A DNA stretch of 64,000 bases from assembly GCA_015847255.1 (NCBI GenBank), contig JADLZK010011198.1:62001-126000 (forward strand), written 5' to 3'. Position 1 is the stretch's first letter. Each line of letters opens with the position of its first letter. The DNA comes from Hyparrhenia diplandra (lineage: Eukaryota; Streptophyta; Magnoliopsida; Poales; Poaceae). Under the pieces are notes generated by a model. It worked only from the letters and a program-made list of their open reading frames with translations. It was not told the DNA's origin and made no database searches. A program made the position numbers and the translations under genes. Shown here piece after piece: positions 58,409 through 64,000 of the stretch.

Positions 58409-59777
58409 CTATATCTCCATCCCATATGCTTCTAATGTTTTTCTTTGTCTCTTATTTCTTAATAACTGCAATCTCATCTCTACATATTTCATAGTTGGCC
58501 TCTCCTTTCCTTTGACCCTCAAGCATGCTTCTGTAAGTAAGGTGATATCATCAATGTCGTTTTGGCCTGCCTCTTCCACAATTTGTGGATCCATTATTTC
58601 CATTAGAACTCCATCGTGAATTCCTTCAACAAAGTAATGTGACAAGCTTTGTTTTCCACCTGAATCGTTGATAAAAATTGGCTTCTTTCTTGTTAGTAAT
58701 TCCACAAGTATTACTCCAAAACTATAAACACGCTCTTATCAGTTAGTTGGCTAGCATGATAATACTGGATCCAAGTACCGAATGTTCCTTGCACGATTGT
58801 CACCACATGAGTCTCATCTAGTGACAGTGATCTTGAAGCACCAAAGTCTGAAACTTTTGTGGTGAAGCTATCATCTAACGGTATGTTGGAAGACTTCACG
58901 TCCCTATGAAAGATTGGTATGGCAGCTGCACCGCACAAATAAGCAAGTGCTCCCTGTTGTTTCCACTTTGCAATTTTAATGTGATCATCCCATGATAAGA
59001 AGCACTTCATTGTAATATTTGAGTGAAGAAGGTCATAGAGAGTACCATTGGATATGAACTCATAGACTAACAATGGTACCTCAGCTTCTAAGCAACAACC
59101 AAAAAGTTTCACCACATTACGATGGATGATTTGAGACAAGATAGCAAACCTCATTGATAAACTGGTCTATTTCTGTCGCTCTATAATTTTGGATATTTTT
59201 ATGGCCACAACACGCTGCTCGAGATAGAATTCCTTTATAAACAGTTCCATGCCCTCCATGACCAAGAATACGAGTAGCATCGAAATTGTTATAGTTGCTC
59301 GCTCAAGTTCCTCCAAGGAGAATATCTTTGTTTTATTTGTAGTAATTTCATCAAAAATTAGTTGCTCCAAGAGTAGGCCTTGATTCTTCTTGAAGTATGC
59401 CCTTCGGATCCTCTTTTGGAAGCTTTTCTTCCACTTATTTGTGATCACAATTGCTCCAAAGGAAATAATTATGGAACCAAGTCCACAACTAATTCCAACC
59501 GCAATGCCCTGCATCGATGCATTTGAATTATGTGAGTTTGCATTTTGTAACTACAATTGTAATGAATGTTTTAGTATGATATGACTTGCCTAAGAGAAGA
59601 TTGTGTTTCTTAGCCGACATCACATTTTTTTTTTTGTCAGATCAAACACTTTCCCATTAGGGCATCTACTGTAGTTATATCCTCCAATAAAATTATGGCA
59701 TGTCCCATTGCAGTAACCTTGCAAGGAACACTCATCCATGTCTACATCACCAAAATTGGTTATGGTGGCAAAAGAAG

Positions 59778-60861
59778 TGTCTGTGTTTTGAACCGGCGGT
59801 TCTGTTACCGACGAGTGATTTGCTGCGCGTTCCAGGATCCGGATGGTTGGTGTGAGATGACACGAGGTTTATACTAGTTCAGGACAACGTCGGCCCTAGT
59901 CCAGTCGAGGGGGTGGAGTCGTGTATCCGCACCGGGTGCTCGTAGTAAGGGAATACAAGCTTGGTGAGAGAGAGGCGGGACCTCAAGTCTCGGTGCGTGG
60001 TGGTGATTGAGCTAGGTTGCCAATAGGTGGTGAAGTCAAGGCGTGAATGCTCCCAACTTGCCCTATACTATGTCCGGGCTCCTCCTTTTATATGTTCAAG
60101 GGGAAGCCGATGGGTACATGTTCTCAAGTGTGAGTAGCCGTGGCTGGTGGCCCCTGCACTTGAATTGCGGAGGAAATGGCGCCGTACTTGTCATCGTGGA
60201 AAGGGCACCATCCTTCCCCCGGTTTCCGGGTTGATGCCGAGGCGCTTGGGGTCCGGGAACAGGCAGAGCCGAGGGTCCTTTGACTTGCCGAGGCCCTTAC
60301 TTTTCCGAGGGGTGCCTCGGGAGGGGTAACAAATACCGAGGGGTGATTTGATGGTGACCGAGAGCTGTAGAAGTACTTTGCCGAGGGTATTTCGTCATGG
60401 CTGTAGTGTCGCCCGAGGCCCTTAAGGATGGGCACATGAGGTGACATAGCGGCGGGAGTAGTTGACACAAGTGCTCGGTGAGGCGCGAACTATGCTTAAA
60501 GCGAGTTCCGGACAAGGTGATGGCCTCTGAGAGATTCGACCACCGCGGGTCCGCCCCTGGCGAGGGAATCCAGGGTGTCGGGGGCCCGGCTTTATCGGGC
60601 GCATTTACTCCGTCTGTCCCGGGCCGTCGCGGACGGCGGCGGGCAGGAGTCGCCGAGGGGCTTGCCGTACGAGGGGGGTCTCGGGCAAGCCGGATAATCC
60701 CCCCTCTCCGCGAGGGGGGCTCGGGCGGATCGCTGATTCTTTCCCGTATGTAGGCCCTCGGATGATGACTCTCTCAGTTTATTAGCGCCTTGACTGTACG
60801 CTTGGGGTAACCCTTTTTCTAACCGAGGTATCAAGGGTACCATTTATTTTGGTACCCGACA
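59778..60861. mobile_element. Solo LTR of a Tat-like gypsy element
   Basis: It runs from TGTCTGTGTTTTGAACCGG to GGTACCCGACA, 1084 bp, flanked by AGAAG on both sides (59773-59777, 60862-60866). No internal region or second LTR is present, so it is a solo LTR left by recombination. Its start and end resemble the E3 LTR; the body is a different family. It lies in an intron of WAK copy C. Confidence 0.85.
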
Positions 60862-60869
60862 AGAAGTAT

Positions 60870-61760
60870 GGGGAATTTAGCTGTAGGACACTCAAAGTGG
60901 CGCCAGTGTGCTGGCGGACACCAACTTTCTTCATATTTGCCAGAATACACTCTGGTTGTGTGTAATTTGGCCAATGGACTGATGGCGAGGTTGCGGCTGG
61001 TCAAGGAGAGAAAACTTGGGAAATGACCTCCGGTGCCTTTGAGCCCCATTTGGGTCCGTCGCGACTGGTTTGGTTCGACCGGCCGCCTCTTTGTTGGCGT
61101 AAGGGCCCATCGGTCGGTTGCCCCGCCTTGCCTTTGCGGACGAGATACCATGGTCGGACGGCGGGCCTCGGCGTGGAGCGGCACGGCGGCCCGGCGAGGG
61201 CGGCGCGGGGCCACGATCTGGTCATGCATCCACGGCCGGCCGACGGCGTCGTCGCGTGTCGGCTACGGCGGCGGGCGATGTGGCGGGCGGGTCGCATCGC
61301 CGAGCGGCGGGCCGTCGGGGGTTCGGCGTGGCGGGGCCGCATGGGCAAAGGGCGCGGAGGAGGCGGGGCCATGGCGGCGCGCGGCGCGCGGGCGCAGGTA
61401 CGGCCGCCCGCTTGCGAGCCAAGGGGCGAGCTCGCCCGGCCGGTGGCCCGCCGGAGATGGGCGAGGGGAGGACGAAATGGTGGAGAGTGGAGATGGAGGT
61501 TGGGGCAAAACTGACCCGGTGGGCCCTCATTTCAAAAGGGCGAGCTGGTTGAACCAGCATATGTCGATCGGACCCAAATGGGCTCGGGGGCACCGGAGGT
61601 CATTTCCCAACTTTTTCTGTTCTTGACCTGCTGCAATCGGCTAATGTGTCCGTTGGCCAAATTACAAGCAAACCATAGTGTGTTCTAGCAAATACGAAGA
61701 AAGTTGGTGTCTGCCAAAGACACCGGGCGCCACTTTAAGTGTCCTACAGCTAAATTCCCC
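60870..61760. mobile_element. Mutator-like element (MULE), non-autonomous
   Basis: Long terminal inverted repeats of about 215 bp start GGGGAATTTAGCTGTAGGAC on the left (60870) and its complement on the right (to 61760). The 9-bp target duplication is AAGAAGTAT at 60861-60869 and 61761-61769. The ~450-bp GC-rich interior (61090-61540) encodes no transposase and could be a captured fragment, though I recognise no source gene. Confidence 0.9.
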
Positions 61761-61769
61761 AAGAAGTAT

Positions 61770-62169
61770 GGGCATGCATTGATCATGACAAATTAATACG
61801 TTGTTGCCTCCATTTCCAATTTTAAGGTCGGTATAGATTTGCGGATATAACTGAGAGAAGATGTGACAAGTCAAGAAAAGAATGTAATCATAATAATGTA
61901 AATAAACTCTGTTGTAATCTACCCCCTCCCCCCCAATTGTAACCTGCTACTCATGCAACAGATCTACAAAAGGTGGGGAGCCCCGCCGCCGCCGCGAAGG
62001 AGTAACACGCCACTATACTACTAATGCAGTTTTACATTTCTTTATTTATATGTTGAGCATGACGGATATACCTCACAATTTCAATGCTAGAAATGATATT
62101 TGGATTGAGAGAGTTCTGACCTTAATGAAGTACGTGCTAATGCACGCTTTCGAAAATAGAGAATTCTGA
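61770..62169 (-). other. Remaining intron sequence of WAK copy C
   Basis: This AT-rich sequence lies between the MULE target site and the exon 2 donor. A short C-run (CCCCCTCCCCCCC near 61922) is present. Nothing else is recognisable. Confidence 0.5.
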
Positions 62170-62819
62170 CCTGTGCACCCATATTTGATGTATGGATTGC
62201 CTTGAAATCCCTTTGTTACACTTGCATCGATATCCAAGAGGTGTGTCCTCGGTAGACATGCAAGCAATTGCTATGCACGCTTAGACATGCGTATGTAGCA
62301 TTTCTTCTCATGGCTGTTTGACAAGTTAAGTTGGCAGCAACCCACCTTATTGTAATTTCATCCTCTTCAGAGAGATCCATAAGATCTTCGTACAAAGTAC
62401 TAATCTCATTGACAGTGGTGGGCTTGCCATCTCTATATTCAGCTGTATAGACTGTTGTCTGTTCATTGTTGGAGGTTGTGTCATTCAACATGTTAATGAC
62501 AGCTAGAGACCCATCATCAAGTGATAAGTTAATCACACGATATTGGGTGTATCCACGGTCAACAACAGTGAGATTACTTGATGAGCAGTTGAGTTGAAAG
62601 AACTCATTTGCGGAACAACCTTCCTCAATCCCAAAAGGGAATGGAATTGTAATGTTTCCACATGATTTTATGTAGTTTTCTTTGCGCTTGGGATTATAAG
62701 CTGCTTCATAGTAGACAAAGAATTAGTGTCTTGATAAGATCAAGGCTTTGGGTTGGGTGTAAGTTGCTTCAAAGTAGAACAAAATGATAGAATTACATGG
62801 TAACCCCAATTTTGACCTA

Positions 62820-64000
62820 ATTGTGACTATGTTCGCTTAAACACGTTTAAATTGTGAACTACATGTGTGTAAATGTTAAACGGAGGGTCTTCACAGATCT
62901 CTGTCATTGTTTCTTGCACCAATGAAATGAAACTGATGTTGGTAGATTAGATCTTTCGAAAAGTAGAGGGCCCCTTTTTTTTATCCCCCTACAATTCCAG
63001 ATTAAACCTTGTAGATTCATCATTTTTTGTTCTACCTCTCCTCTTTGGCACCACAAGATCTTCTTGGGTTTTATTGCCTTTTTAATAACAGGGAGATTTT
63101 GAGAGATTTTCTTCTCTCTTTTTCTTTTTCTTAGATTGTATCGTAATAAACTCATCAGGGCTCAGAGGTCTCCTCATCAAGCCATTCAAGTTGCAATTTC
63201 TTAGTTTCTCCATTCTCAGTTGTTTCCTCCATAATTTCATTTATTTCAACAAAGAGTTTTTAGCTTGTTGTTGTTTTTTAAAGAGATTAAGCCTAGCACA
63301 CTCAATTTCTCTAAGCAAATCAAATTTGTTGCAGCTATGATTATCAACAGAGACAACCATTTTTTTTTAACTAAGCAATCAATGTAAACATCGATAAATA
63401 AGTTATAGATGGCTGAGATGAGATATTACCTTCAAGATTTCTTTTCTTGGCCATTAACTCATATTTCTCCCGAGTTGTGACAAGTAATCTCCTTGGCCAG
63501 CCTCTCACTCTTCCTTTTTTTTCCAAATAGAAGGGTCTCATTCCCACTCGATTCTTTTTCTTCATCAACACCTTAGTTTACTTTGACGATCTCATTACGG
63601 GAAAGGACTTCTTTTATTTATGCTTTCTTGAGTATTGACAATTTGATCATCCAAAGATTAGTACTTCAGTGGGAATCAAGCAATCCTTCAAGAATAACTT
63701 TTACCCATCCAACACTCTGTTGCCTTGAGCTTCCTCTAAACAAGCCATCTCCCCGTTCGGTGGACTTGTTTTTTAGGATCTTCACTAGAGCATTCCTTCT
63801 GGTAGGACGTCTCTTTGTTAGCTGCAAGCCCATCTCCCTGTAATTCAGCATCCTTGCTCACTCCAATCAGCACTTGCACACTCTGGGCTCCTCTTGAAGG
63901 ACAGAGTTATCCACTTCTACCATTGGTTTAACAGGTTTGAGTACTTCCATCTTCTATGGCAGCCATAACACTTGGTAGGTTTTCATCAAGGACATAGTCA
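62820..64000 (-). mobile_element. LINE (non-LTR) fragment, ORF1 end and ORF2 start
   Basis: On the minus strand the reading MNLQGLIWNCRGIKKRGP from 63023 is the start of a plant L1-type ORF2 (endonuclease, usual IWNCRG motif), followed in a shifted frame by FIGVQETM. The upstream reading (64000-63030) includes GWPRRLLVTTREKYELMAKK and KIQ/NKK-rich stretches consistent with ORF1. No reverse transcriptase follows: after about 62880 the sequence returns to WAK intron-like DNA, so the element is 3' deleted. The left border is approximate and the right end is outside the window. Confidence 0.6.

Larger units (their letters stand above)
58409..62703 (-). pseudogene. WAK-like receptor kinase pseudogene, copy C (5' end outside window)
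   Basis: Exon 2 (about 62703-62170) encodes a GUB_WAK module (SCGNITIPFPFGIEEGC in one frame, INLSLDDGSLAVINML) and, after a one-base frame change near 62240, YRCKCNKGFQGNPY. It ends at CACAG|GTCAG. A long intron follows with two insertions. The last exon starts near 59745 (DMDECSLQGYCNGTCHN) and includes the helix GLGSIIISFGAIVI, the juxtamembrane region and a kinase: LFGCCLEAEVPLLVYEFISN, HRDVKSSNIPLDD, KVSDFGASRS, then MELLTRKKPIFIND to GMEI at 58409. HRD and DFG are present. Small deletions around 59290, 58775 and 58725 and an aberrant KWKQQG break the frame. Exon 1 is not visible before the window end. Confidence 0.85.

Overview
This window is a stretch of repeat-rich nuclear DNA from a grass (Poaceae). 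The evidence is the repeat repertoire: wall-associated kinase (WAK) gene copies with grass-style double GUB_WAK modules, Stowaway and Tourist MITEs with CTCCCTCC-type or GAGCATCTCC termini, CACTA elements with CTTTGCCGAGCG subterminal repeats, and Tat-lineage Ty3/gypsy elements with an antisense extra gene. Rice or a relative is my best guess, but the sequence alone does not fix the species. I found no intact host gene, tRNA, rRNA, CRISPR array or bacterial-type operon.

Host genes: three WAK-like copies lie on the minus strand and all are broken. Copy A (about 2203-5038) is nearly full length but has many frameshifts and an EGF deletion. Copy B (about 52349-54508) keeps the ectodomain and membrane segment, but its kinase has been replaced by a truncated retroelement. 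Copy C (about 58409 to beyond the window) has a kinase and part of an ectodomain. One of its introns holds a Mutator-like element and a solo LTR, and its upstream intron holds a LINE fragment. Copies A and B share homologous upstream DNA, so they arose by tandem duplication.

Layout: 1-225 right end of an Ac-like hAT; 226-1440 GC-rich block without a convincing gene; 2203-5038 WAK A; 5228-5459 Stowaway MITE; 6152-30303 a Tat-like gypsy element (E1, minus strand, with a plus-strand antisense gene). E1's 5' LTR is split by a complete chromovirus-type gypsy element (E2, 18726-30165, plus strand, target duplication GAGGT). Then come 31050-34611 a complete non-autonomous CACTA (target duplication AAT) with a long internal palindrome; 35325-36290 a MITE split by a PIF/Harbinger element; 36692-37735 a CACTA end with tandem repeats; three MITEs; 39490-40399 a hAT-like element; 40411-52348 a second Tat-like gypsy element (E3), 5' truncated against WAK B; 54880-56785 a possible non-LTR insertion; and WAK C with its insertions to the end.

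The genes do not form a pathway. The two Tat-like elements each carry gag-pol on the minus strand and a spliced accessory gene on the opposite strand, with a TATA box placed to drive it. E2 carries gag, protease, RT, RNase H, integrase and a chromodomain remnant. Frame breaks occur throughout, and many are single-base indels in GC-rich or homopolymer tracts. Some may therefore be assembly errors rather than mutations, so every pseudogene call carries that caveat.
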